Shown here: positions 1-5,119 of the stretch, one piece after another
Layout: every line of letters starts with the position of its first letter
How positions within the stretch are numbered: the stretch's first letter is position 1
Assembly: GCA_915070235.1 (NCBI GenBank)
Contig: CAJZFM010000171.1
Span: 1 to 5,119, forward strand
Source: an uncultured Capnocytophaga sp.
Lineage (GTDB): Bacteria > Bacteroidota > Bacteroidia > Flavobacteriales > Flavobacteriaceae
DNA: 5,119 bases
Direction: 5' to 3'
Position numbers and translations under genes: made by a program
Notes under the pieces: generated by a model
What the model was told of the DNA's origin: nothing
Database searches by the model: none
Seen by the model: the letters and a program-made list of their open reading frames with translations, nothing else

Positions 1-44
1 GAGTTTTGAGTTTTGAGTTTTGAGTTCTAAGTTAAAACTCAAAA
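1..44. repeat. Tandem GAGTTTT heptamer with inverted partner
   Basis: Three exact copies of GAGTTTT (1-21) are followed by a degenerate copy GAGTTCT (22-28) and a more decayed one. The array begins at the window edge and may continue to the left. An 11-base block TTTTGAGTTTT (11-21) has its exact reverse complement at 34-44, so the stretch can also fold into an AT-rich hairpin with a 12-nt loop. It lies beyond the terminator of the tsf operon and no gene is visible in it. It may be a slippage-prone simple repeat or part of the 3' end of a gene outside the window. Confidence 0.7.
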
Positions 45-47
45 TTA

Positions 48-89
48 AAATAAAAAGGGTTTTCCTAATTGCTTAAGAAAACTCCTTTT
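48..89 (-). terminator. Likely intrinsic terminator of the rplM-tsf operon
   Basis: On the minus strand, 34 nt after the tsf stop, a 13-position stem can form between 77-89 and 52-64. It has one G-U wobble and one A-C mismatch, with a loop of about 12 nt. The second arm ends in CCC followed by a U-rich run (TTTTTATTTTA), as expected for a Rho-independent terminator. Its position after the last gene of the operon fits. The stem is AT-rich, so its efficiency cannot be judged by eye. Confidence 0.65.
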
Positions 90-123
90 ATCTTTTTCAA
101 TAATTAAAATATGGAAAAACGTT

Positions 124-1089
124 TCATACGAGAGAAACTCTCTTAAATCCTGTTATTTCTACATTGTATCCCTTTACATAGTCAGCTACTTTCTTACTTT
201 CATCTTTGATGTAGTATTGGTCAAGTAGTGCTTTTTCAAGGTCAAGGGTAGTATTGTCATCAATGAAGCGTTGTACTTTTCCAGGAAGGATACGATCCCA
301 AATTTTTTCTGGTTTGCCTTCTGCTTTGAGTTCTTCTTTGGCTTCTTCTTCGGCTTGTTTAAGCACTTCAGGAGTAAGCTGAAGGGCAGAGATGTACTTA
401 GGCACATGTTTTTCAGTTTTTCCAAGGCGACGAAGCTCTTCGTTTTCTTTCACGATAGCAGCGATACGTGCTTCTGTTTCGCTGGCTACGAAAGCAGGAT
501 CAAAGTCCTTACTTGAGAGTACGATAGCCCCCATGGAAGCCACTTGCATACATACGTTGCGAGCCACCTCATGAGCCTTATCAATAGCAGCAGAAAGCGA
601 AACTAAGGCAGCAATTTTGTTACCTGCATGAATATAGAAATCCACATAGTTTCCTTCCAATACTTCAAACTGACCGATCTCAATCTTTTCACCGATCACC
701 CCTGTCTGTTCAGTAAGCTTGTCAGCTACAGTAAGACCTTGGAAAGGAGCGGCAAGGAAAGATTCCTTGTCATTATAGTTAAGCGCCAATTCAGCCAATT
801 CATTGGCCAAGGCAACGAAAGATTCATTTTTGGCTACGAAGTCTGTTTCGCAATTAAGAGAGATAATAGCACCCTTGGTGTGAGCAGCATTTACCTTAGC
901 GATAGCAGCCCCTTCAGAAGAATCTCTGTCGGCACGTTTTTCAGCTACTTTTTGTCCTTTTTTACGAAGTATTTCGATGGCTTTATCAAAATCTCCTTCA
1001 GCTTCTACTAAGGCATTTTTGCAGTCCATCATACCAGCACCTGTAGTTTGCCTAAGTTTGTTTACCTCAGCGGCAGTAATTTTTGACAT
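124..1089 (-). CDS. tsf: Translation elongation factor Ts (EF-Ts)
   Basis: This is the cytoplasmic guanine-nucleotide exchange factor that recycles EF-Tu-GDP to EF-Tu-GTP during elongation. The 321-residue product has the N-terminal UBA-like domain (about 1-55) with the first family signature at 12-24 (LRQTTGAGMMDCK). The second signature is at 79-86 (NCETDFVA), the region known to contact EF-Tu. The rest is the dimerisation core, with a charged helical stretch at about 240-265 and a C-terminal module at about 270-321. The length suits flavobacterial EF-Ts, which is longer than the roughly 283-residue E. coli protein. The ATG is the only sensible start because MSKITAAEVNKLRQTTG aligns with the usual family N-terminus. 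It is last in the operon, 70 nt after rpsB, with a terminator-like hairpin in that gap. The stop is TGA. Identification is secure. Confidence 0.98.
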   Translation of the reverse strand: MSKITAAEVNKLRQTTGAGMMDCKNALVEAEGDFDKAIEILRKKGQKVAEKRADRDSSEGAAIAKVNAAHTKGAIISLNCETDFVAKNESFVALANELAELALNYNDKESFLAAPFQGLTVADKLTEQTGVIGEKIEIGQFEVLEGNYVDFYIHAGNKIAALVSLSAAIDKAHEVARNVCMQVASMGAIVLSSKDFDPAFVASETEARIAAIVKENEELRRLGKTEKHVPKYISALQLTPEVLKQAEEEAKEELKAEGKPEKIWDRILPGKVQRFIDDNTTLDLEKALLDQYYIKDESKKVADYVKGYNVEITGFKRVSLV

Positions 1090-1107
1090 ATTCTCGTATA
1101 TTTTTTT

Positions 1108-1145
1108 AAAAAAAGTGATTATTTAAAGCTATAAATAATCACTTT
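1108..1145 (-). terminator. Terminator-shaped hairpin between rpsB and tsf (possible attenuator)
   Basis: A perfect 14-bp inverted repeat (1112-1125 with 1132-1145) has a 6-nt loop. Read on the minus strand it begins 14 nt after the rpsB stop and is followed directly by U residues (seven Ts in a row, counting the last three of the stem), then an A-run. That is the layout of a Rho-independent terminator, although the stem is AT-rich. No clear promoter follows it, so tsf probably depends on read-through. The hairpin could therefore reduce tsf expression relative to rpsB or act as an RNA-stability or processing element. Confidence 0.7.
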
Positions 1146-1159
1146 ATGAATTAATAATT

Positions 1160-1885
1160 TTAGTTTTCAGTATTTTTTTCGTCTACTTTTTCTACTTTTT
1201 TGTCTTCGAGACCTTCTTTGATAGCTTCCACTACATAAGTAAGGATTCTTTCAATAGAGCGAGACGCATCGTCATTGGCAGGGATTACATAATCCACCTC
1301 ACGAGGATCAGAATTAGTATCCACCATAGCGAAGATAGGAATGTTTAATTTTTGAGCTTCTTTGACAGCGATGTGTTCTCTGAGAGTATCTACTACAAAA
1401 AGTGCAGCAGGTAGGCGTGTCATATCCGCAATAGAGCCTAAGTTCTTTTCGAGTTTTTCTCTAAGACGGGTGATGTGTAGTTTTTCTTTTTTAGAAAGGG
1501 TATCGTAAGTACCATCTTTTTTCATTTTGTCAATAGATGACATTTTCTTCACAGCCTTACGGATGGTAACAAAGTTGGTAAGCATACCACCAGGCCATCT
1601 TTCAGTAATGTAAGGCATAGCCACTGAAGTAGCTTTTTCAGCCACGATATCCTTAGCTTGTTTCTTAGTAGCTACGAAGAGGATTTTACGGCCAGAAGCA
1701 GCAATTTTCTTAAGTGCTTCATTGGCTTCTTCTATCTTAGCAGCCGTTTTGTATAGGTTAATCACGTGGATACCATTTCTTTCCATATAGATATATGGCG
1801 CCATATTAGGGTTCCACTTTCTGGTAAGGTGTCCGAAATGCACCCCAGCTTCTAATAGGTCTTTTACTTCTATTGAATTTGCCAT
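1160..1885 (-). CDS. rpsB: 30S ribosomal protein S2
   Basis: S2 is a late-assembling protein of the small ribosomal subunit and helps dock S1 in bacteria that have it. The 241-residue product shows the family landmarks in order: the N-terminal GVHFGH (14-19), FVATKK (70-75), [10 protein letters not shown] (96-105), a coiled-coil insertion rich in Lys and Glu (about 110-150), [16 protein letters not shown] (162-177), DTNSDP (189-194) and IPANDD (201-206). The C-terminus ends in a short charged tail. The ATG start gives [19 protein letters not shown], the expected beginning. It is preceded by an AT-rich stretch with no Shine-Dalgarno sequence, normal for this phylum. It sits 132 nt after rpsI, and that gap holds a structured RNA candidate. 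It is followed by tsf, the near-universal partner of rpsB. Confidence 0.98.
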   Translation of the reverse strand: MANSIEVKDLLEAGVHFGHLTRKWNPNMAPYIYMERNGIHVINLYKTAAKIEEANEALKKIAASGRKILFVATKKQAKDIVAEKATSVAMPYITERWPGGMLTNFVTIRKAVKKMSSIDKMKKDGTYDTLSKKEKLHITRLREKLEKNLGSIADMTRLPAALFVVDTLREHIAVKEAQKLNIPIFAMVDTNSDPREVDYVIPANDDASRSIERILTYVVEAIKEGLEDKKVEKVDEKNTEN

Positions 1886-1904
1886 TTTTTTAATAGTTTA
1901 CGTT

Positions 1905-1989
1905 CCGTATTAAGAGTTAGCAATACATGGTGGTTATTTGTTCCATAGTATTTGGATGCTAAACTAACTTCCTCAAGAGGGGAATACGG
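1905..1989 (-). promoter_or_regulatory. Candidate structured mRNA leader upstream of rpsB
   Basis: In minus-strand RNA the rpsI-rpsB gap can fold into nested stems. An outer 7-bp stem CCGUAUU/AAUACGG (1983-1989 with 1905-1911) encloses two parts. The first is a small hairpin CCUCUUGAGG with a CUUG loop (1971-1980). The second is a long arm made of UUAGCA/UGCUAA (1957-1962 with 1917-1922) and an 8-bp stem with one bulged base (1943-1951 with 1923-1930) closed by a 12-nt loop. The fold ends 19 nt before the rpsB ATG. Ribosomal protein leaders that bind their own product are well known, including before rpsB in other phyla. Autoregulation by S2 is inferred here, and I matched it to no named family. 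Confidence 0.5.
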
Positions 1990-2017
1990 CAATAAATAAA
2001 TGATTTTAGATAAAATA

Positions 2018-2404
2018 TTAACGTTTTGAGAATTGGAATCTCTTACGAGCTTTCTTCTGACCGAATTTCTTTCTTTCCACCATACGAGGGTCGCGGGTAA
2101 GAAGGCCTTCAGGCTTAAGTACTGCGCGGTTTTCCACGTCCAATTCGCATAGAGCGCGAGAGATGGCAAGGCGGATCGCTTCGGCTTGTCCTGTGATACC
2201 ACCACCATATACATTTACTTTCACATCGTAAGTATCCTCAATGCCAAGCAAAGTAAAAGGTTGTTTTACCTTGTACTGGAGGGTAGGGGTATTGAAATAA
2301 TCAGTCAAATTTCTCTTGTTAACGGTGATTACACCACTTCCCTCTTTCAAATAGATACGAGCGACAGCGGTTTTTCTACGTCCAATCTTGTGAATTACTT
2401 CCAT
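2018..2404 (-). CDS. rpsI: 30S ribosomal protein S9
   Basis: S9 belongs to the head of the small ribosomal subunit, and its C-terminal tail reaches the P-site tRNA. The 128-residue product is full length. It opens with GRRKTAVARIYL (8-19) and carries the S9 signature region GGGITGQAEAIRLAISRAL (67-85). It ends in a strongly basic tail (about 105-128, DPR...KKARKRFQFSKR) with the hallmark terminal SKR. The ATG overlaps the rplM stop by one base (TAATG), which decides the start and points to translational coupling with L13. L13-S9 pairing is conserved across bacteria. The stop is TAA, followed by the 132-nt gap before rpsB. Confidence 0.98.
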   Translation of the reverse strand: MEVIHKIGRRKTAVARIYLKEGSGVITVNKRNLTDYFNTPTLQYKVKQPFTLLGIEDTYDVKVNVYGGGITGQAEAIRLAISRALCELDVENRAVLKPEGLLTRDPRMVERKKFGQKKARKRFQFSKR

Positions 2405-2859
2405 TATTTAAGGTCATTTAGGTTAATAGAAACAGGCTTTTGAGACTCATGGTTATGAGTAGCCCCTGCATATACTTTAAGGTTACGGAAAAGAGCAGCA
2501 CCTAATTTGTTTTTAGGGAGCATACCTTTTACAGCTTTTTCAATGATTCGTTCAGGGAACTTAGAGAGCACCTGTTTGAAAGATTGAATACGTTGTCCGC
2601 CAGGGTATCCAGTATAGCGAAGATACTCCTTAGTGTCGGTTTTTAGTCCGCTAAGTTCTATTTTCTCAGCGTTGATAACAATTACATTATCCCCACAATC
2701 GGCATGGGGGGTGTAACTTGGCTTGTACTTACCTCTGAGGAGTTTGGCAACTTTGGAGGCAAGACGTCCTAATTTCTGACCCTCAGCATCTACCACAACC
2801 CACTGTTTTTCAGCAGATTGCTTGTTCACTGAGCGTGTTTTGTAACTTAATGTGTCCAC
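2404..2859 (-). CDS. rplM: 50S ribosomal protein L13
   Basis: L13 is an early assembly protein of the large ribosomal subunit and binds 23S rRNA. The 151-residue product shows the expected blocks: a flavobacterial-style N-terminal extension MDTLSYKT, then WVVVDAEGQKLGRLASKVA (20-38), LLRGKYKPSYTPHADCGD (40-57), TGYPGGQR (83-90), the conserved VKGMLPKNKLG (110-120), RNLKVYAG (125-132) and QKP (140-142). The start codon is GTG. No upstream or nearby in-frame ATG fits, and the MDTLSYKT beginning supports the GTG. It is the first gene of the operon, with a promoter about 70 nt upstream and a leader hairpin in between. Its TAA stop overlaps the rpsI ATG. Confidence 0.97.
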   Translation of the reverse strand: MDTLSYKTRSVNKQSAEKQWVVVDAEGQKLGRLASKVAKLLRGKYKPSYTPHADCGDNVIVINAEKIELSGLKTDTKEYLRYTGYPGGQRIQSFKQVLSKFPERIIEKAVKGMLPKNKLGAALFRNLKVYAGATHNHESQKPVSINLNDLK

Positions 2860-2892
2860 ACTTAAATTATTTTAATTAAACATTCCTATTGT

Positions 2893-2923
2893 GTTAGTAC
2901 CTTGATTTATTGGTATTTCTAAC
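2893..2923 (-). promoter_or_regulatory. Hairpin at the 5' end of the rplM leader
   Basis: In minus-strand RNA, GUUAG (2919-2923) pairs with CUAAC (2893-2897) and UACC (2912-2915) pairs with GGUA (2898-2901). Three unpaired A residues lie on the 5' side and the loop is 10 nt. The first arm starts about 7 nt downstream of the -7 promoter element, so the hairpin would sit at or very near the transcript's 5' end, about 33 nt before the rplM GTG. It could protect the mRNA or act as a regulatory leader for L13/S9. Function is inferred. Confidence 0.45.
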
Positions 2924-2929
2924 AGCGTG

Positions 2930-2960
2930 CAAAGGTACAACAATTTATCAAATCTACAAA
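2930..2960 (-). promoter_or_regulatory. Bacteroidota-type promoter of the rplM operon
   Basis: On the minus strand the -33 element TTTG (2957-2960) is followed after exactly 19 nt by TACCTTTG (2930-2937), a perfect match to the Bacteroidota -7 consensus TAnnTTTG. Upstream of it (about 2961-2980) lies a nearly pure A/T run that could act as an UP-like element. Transcription would start near 2922-2926, giving a leader of roughly 65 nt before rplM. It is the only consensus promoter I see for the four-gene operon. Confidence 0.8.
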
Positions 2961-3137
2961 TTTATTTTTTTTATTTTTTTAGCGCGCCCTTATTCCCTAA
3001 ATAAGCTGCATAAATATATTTTCCTAAAAATAAGGAGAAGCAAAACGAAATTTGATATTTAAGGTGTTTTGTATGAATTTAAGCGCAAAAATTAGAAAAA
3101 CATCTTCCATAAAGTGTGCTTATTTTCTATTTATGCT

Positions 3138-3713
3138 TTATCCTGATTCTTGTATATCAAATTTCTCTATCTTTCTATTAATAATTTTGAAAGAATAGGA
3201 TATTGAGGATTCTACGCTAATTGGTTCTTCACCTTTTCCAAATTGGACATTATAAGAGTAATTAATAACCAGTCGAAAAGTCTTGTTAGGATAAGCCTCT
3301 ACATAAATAATATTTTTATAATCAGAGGTCTTATATTTTTGCATCTCTTTATGAATCATTTTATGATAATATTCTTTTTTAGTTATATCATAAGAGATGA
3401 TGCTATCCTTCAAATCTAATCGATTAATATCATATAGGTATCTACCTAACATCTTAGGAGTTATATTTACAATATCCTCCTTTTTATACATTGGATAATG
3501 AATAGCAGATACTGAATCTATCTTTTTAAACAAGTCCTTTTGTAGCAATTCATCTTCAAGTAATAGAAAGTCTTTTAAAAGAGGTAAAGAATCATTAACT
3601 TTTATTCTTTCATTCTCTGTAACAAAAGTATTCTTAGTAAAATTAGATTTTACCTTTTTACTCTCTTGACAAGAAAATAATAAAATACTTATCAATATTA
3701 AAAAAACGCTCAT
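3138..3713 (-). CDS. Predicted lipoprotein of unknown function, 5' end probably altered by IS insertion
   Basis: I do not recognise the family. The 191-residue product opens with a hydrophobic stretch (3-13) and a lipobox ending LFSC, with the modified cysteine at residue 15, so it is probably a membrane-anchored lipoprotein. A polar linker follows (16-40), then a helical, acidic and lysine-rich part (about 41-120). The C-terminal region (about 125-185) has alternating strand-like segments (IIYVEAY, FRLVINYSY, ISVESSISYSFKI). There is no known catalytic motif. The n-region before the hydrophobic stretch has no Lys or Arg, which is unusual. The chosen ATG has AAAGGA only 3 nt upstream, closer than a normal ribosome binding site. 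An IS982 element ends 22 nt upstream, and the reading frame stays open back into it. The original start may have been on the far side of the IS. Current expression is uncertain. Confidence 0.6.
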   Translation of the reverse strand: MSVFLILISILLFSCQESKKVKSNFTKNTFVTENERIKVNDSLPLLKDFLLLEDELLQKDLFKKIDSVSAIHYPMYKKEDIVNITPKMLGRYLYDINRLDLKDSIISYDITKKEYYHKMIHKEMQKYKTSDYKNIIYVEAYPNKTFRLVINYSYNVQFGKGEEPISVESSISYSFKIINRKIEKFDIQESG

Positions 3714-3729
3714 TATTCCTTTATCTATA

Positions 3730-3751
3730 TTTATAACCCGTTTTGCATTTT
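3730..3751. repeat. Left terminal inverted repeat of the IS982 element
   Basis: These 22 bases match the reverse complement of 4679-4700 with a single mismatch (CGTTTTGC against CGTTGTGC). The outer six bases (TTTATA) include the TATA that also reads as a direct repeat at both flanks, so the true element end is probably the ACCCG at 3736. Confidence 0.85.
3732..3735. repeat. Possible target-site duplication, left copy (TATA)
   Basis: TATA directly precedes the ACCCG end of the IS and recurs directly after the other end at 4695-4698. TATA is its own reverse complement, so it could be part of the inverted repeat rather than a true duplication. Confidence 0.45.
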
Positions 3752-3776
3752 GATTTTAAAAAAAGCTGTTCATTTG
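3749..3776 (+). promoter_or_regulatory. Weak candidate promoter of the transposase
   Basis: TTCATTTG (3769-3776) matches the Bacteroidota -7 consensus TAnnTTTG at five of its six fixed positions. A TTTG lies 16 nt upstream (3749-3752), and another lies 23 nt upstream at 3742-3745. Neither spacing is the preferred 19-21, so the promoter is probably weak, as is usual for insertion sequences. Confidence 0.3.
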
Positions 3777-3801
3777 ATTGAATTCCAAACAATTAAATAT
3801 A

Positions 3802-4680
3802 ATGAACAACTTAGGGCAAAGTTACAAAAAAATTCTTGAAGTATTATCAAAATTCTTTGGAAATAAACTTCAAAATTATCAAAGAAGGACACCTAAAATG
3901 TCTGATTTAGAAGTAGTTAGTTTAGCTCTAACTGCTGAATATTTAAGTATAGATTCTGAGTGTCAGTTATTTAGAAAAATACCTGAATCTATCAAAAGTA
4001 AAATTGAAAGAAGTGTTTTTAATCGTAGAAGAAGAAAATTATTCCCTTATATAGAGCAAATTAGGACTAAAATTGCACAACATTTTAACGAATTTGAAGA
4101 TGTTTTTATTGTAGATAGTATGTCTCTAAAAGTCTGTGAAAACTCAAGAGCAAATCGCTCTCATATATGTAAGGAGTTTGATTATTCAAGCCCTGATTTT
4201 GGCTATTGTGCTTCTCAAAAGCTATATTATTATGGATATAAGTTACACGCTATCTGTTCTTTAAATGGAATTTTTCAGTCTATCGATATGAGTCCGGCTT
4301 CGGTTCACGATATCCGATATCTTAATGATGTGAAAGAACAATTGTCAAACTGTACTTTGATAGGGGATAAAGGCTATCTCTCAGCAGAAGTACAAATAGA
4401 TTTGTTCAACTATGCTAATATTCAATTAGATACACCTAAAAGGACTAATCAAAAAGACTACAGACCTCAATTTAGGCTCTTTAGAAAAAAACGAAAACGA
4501 ATAGAGACTTTATTTTCCCAATTATGTGATCAATTTATGATAAAACGTAATTATGCAAAATCATTTGAAGGTTTTAAAACACGGATATTCAGCAAGATAA
4601 CATCTTTAACATTGATACAATACATCAATAAGTTTATATTATATAGAGAAACTCACAATTTAAAAGCCTCTATCATTTAA
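3802..4680 (+). CDS. IS982-family transposase
   Basis: The transposase catalyses cut-and-join movement of the surrounding element. From the ATG at 3802 the product is 292 residues, the usual family length. The N-terminal part (about 1-95) is helical and basic (RRRRK at about 75-79) and likely binds DNA. The catalytic core shows the DDE triad: D105 in FIVDS, D189 in LIGDKGYLS and E235 in KKRKRIETLFSQ. YYGYKLHAICS and SPASVHDIRYL lie in between. An in-frame TTG at 3778 would add eight residues. I prefer the ATG because MNNLGQSYKKILEVL resembles the start I recall for flavobacterial relatives such as ISRa1 of Riemerella. There is no frameshift or internal stop, so it is probably functional. The TAA stop overlaps the right inverted repeat. 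Confidence 0.93.
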   Translation: MNNLGQSYKKILEVLSKFFGNKLQNYQRRTPKMSDLEVVSLALTAEYLSIDSECQLFRKIPESIKSKIERSVFNRRRRKLFPYIEQIRTKIAQHFNEFEDVFIVDSMSLKVCENSRANRSHICKEFDYSSPDFGYCASQKLYYYGYKLHAICSLNGIFQSIDMSPASVHDIRYLNDVKEQLSNCTLIGDKGYLSAEVQIDLFNYANIQLDTPKRTNQKDYRPQFRLFRKKRKRIETLFSQLCDQFMIKRNYAKSFEGFKTRIFSKITSLTLIQYINKFILYRETHNLKASII

Positions 4681-4700
4681 AATGCACAACGGGTTATAAA
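4679..4700. repeat. Right terminal inverted repeat of the IS982 element
   Basis: This is the reverse complement of 3730-3751 with one mismatch in 22. Its inner end overlaps the last two bases of the transposase stop codon. The functional end is probably at 4694 (CGGGT), the mirror of the left ACCCG. Confidence 0.85.
4695..4698. repeat. Possible target-site duplication, right copy (TATA)
   Basis: TATA follows the right IS end and mirrors 3732-3735. Removing the IS and one copy restores a continuous lipoprotein frame with an ATG on the far side (4710-4712, minus strand), which mildly supports this being the true duplication. The palindromic sequence leaves it ambiguous. Confidence 0.45.
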
Positions 4701-4740
4701 ATAAATTCTCATTGTTCTCGTTAGACAAAAACTAGCATAG

Positions 4741-5119
4741 GTAACTCAATTAGACAATCCTTCTCAGGCTGAAAAGCAATTAGTGGAGAAGCAAGCGGAG
4801 GTTTGGAAAGCATTAGGACTTTGGGATGAAATAATTGATGGTATACCTTCTAATTTCTTTAGGAATGCAAATGATTTAGGAGAGACGTATGATACTTTTA
4901 ATAAACTTAGTAAGACCGTTAGAGGAGAAGCTTTCAATTATTATAAACAACAAAAGTGGGATAAGTTAGAGCAATTATTTAAAACGTATAAACTAAAATG
5001 GCCACCAGCAGATGGAGGATATAATATTATCTATAATGTTTCTTTAAAAAAGGGGATGAAATTTGATCGATATGGAAATGCCATTAAAGAAACTCTAAAG
5101 GGAGAAACTCCCATTTTAG
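4741..5119 (+). pseudogene. 5'-truncated TNT-like toxin fragment (partial, continues past window)
   Basis: An open frame of 126 codons begins directly after a TAG stop (4738-4740) and runs off the right edge. It has no ATG before 5056. The only early alternative start is a GTG at 4783, with no obvious ribosome binding site. Residues 1-80 are helical and charged, with WKALGLWDEIIDGIPSNFF at 22-40. Residues 87-112 (WPPADGG, then a strand, then LKKG and KFDRYG) resemble the beginning of the TNT domain (tuberculosis necrotizing toxin, NAD+ glycohydrolase), which usually forms the C-terminal warhead of secreted polymorphic toxins. The family match is from memory of the WPP...G...DRYG pattern. The catalytic part would lie beyond the window. 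With no delivery domain or clear start, it looks like a remnant or a displaced toxin cassette rather than a whole gene. Confidence 0.55.

Larger units (their letters stand above)
3736..4694 (+). mobile_element. IS982-family insertion sequence, apparently complete
   Basis: This element of about 959 bp is bounded by inverted repeats starting ACCCG and carries one uninterrupted transposase gene filling nearly all its length. The size and the AC-starting ends match the IS982 family, whose members move by a DDE transposase and make short target duplications of variable length. The flanking TATA/TATA is consistent with a 4-bp duplication. The transposase stop lies inside the right inverted repeat, a compact layout. 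With an intact gene and near-perfect ends, the copy looks recently active. It lies between a lipoprotein gene and a toxin-like fragment, 22 nt from the annotated lipoprotein start. Confidence 0.88.

Noticed and set aside
628..1011. Plus-strand frame of 127 codons opposite tsf
   Set aside because: Antisense to tsf, Phe/Ser-rich from the complement of Lys/Glu codons, with no supporting signal.
1870..2214. Minus-strand open frame of 114 codons overlapping the end of rpsI, the leader and the start of rpsB
   Set aside because: It is in another frame from rpsI, its start is inside that gene, and its translation resembles no protein family. It is a shadow of rpsI plus the untranslated gap.
2186..2443. 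Plus-strand open frame of 85 codons opposite rpsI/rplM
   Set aside because: It lies antisense to two secure ribosomal genes, has no recognisable domain, and is explained by codon bias of the opposite strand.
2989..3005. Small inverted repeat CTTATT/AATAAG with a 5-nt loop as a terminator for the lipoprotein gene
   Set aside because: Only 6 bp, AT-rich, more than 130 nt from the stop, and without a U-tract on either strand.
2961..3137. AT-rich gap between the rplM promoter and the lipoprotein gene searched for small genes, tRNA or repeats
   Set aside because: No tRNA-like fold, no plausible small reading frame and no array was found. Apart from the A/T run next to the promoter it appears empty.
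3109..3150. Possible hairpin (CATAAA/TTTATG) just after the lipoprotein stop
   Set aside because: A six-base AT-rich match with a long loop and no clean U-tract; expected by chance in this composition.
3138..5119. Idea that the lipoprotein is the immunity partner of the TNT-like fragment
   Set aside because: Immunity genes normally lie downstream of the toxin on the same strand. This gene is upstream, on the opposite strand and separated by an IS, so nothing beyond proximity supports the pairing.

Overview
The window looks like a low-GC member of the Bacteroidota, most likely class Flavobacteriia and plausibly Capnocytophaga. This rests on the gene order rplM-rpsI-rpsB-tsf, a roughly 320-residue EF-Ts, a promoter of the Bacteroidota type (TTTG, 19 nt, TAnnTTTG) instead of a sigma-70 promoter, and little use of Shine-Dalgarno sequences. 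The genus is a guess made without a database search.

Region 1 (about 1-2960) is core genome, all on the minus strand. A translation operon is read right to left: rplM (L13), rpsI (S9), rpsB (S2) and tsf (EF-Ts). It has one clear promoter at 2930-2960. A hairpin lies at the start of the rplM leader. A multi-stem RNA fold fills much of the rpsI-rpsB gap. A perfect terminator-shaped hairpin separates rpsB from tsf, and a final hairpin with a U-tract follows tsf. L13 and S9 are translationally coupled through TAATG. No promoter is obvious before rpsB or tsf, so the internal structures are candidates for setting the ratio of the four products. A short tandem heptamer opens the window.

Region 2 (about 2960-5119) is accessory, visibly more AT-rich and without conserved housekeeping genes. 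It holds a small lipoprotein gene of unknown function (minus strand), an apparently complete IS982-family insertion sequence of about 959 bp with 22-bp imperfect inverted repeats, and, on the far side, a 5'-less reading frame whose end resembles the start of a TNT-type (NAD+ glycohydrolase) toxin domain and runs off the window. If the IS and one copy of the apparent TATA target duplication are removed, the lipoprotein frame extends upstream to a new in-frame ATG. This suggests that the IS entered the 5' end of that gene.

The sequence does not clearly prove a new system. The best leads are the rpsB leader RNA, the orphan toxin fragment and the IS-split lipoprotein gene.
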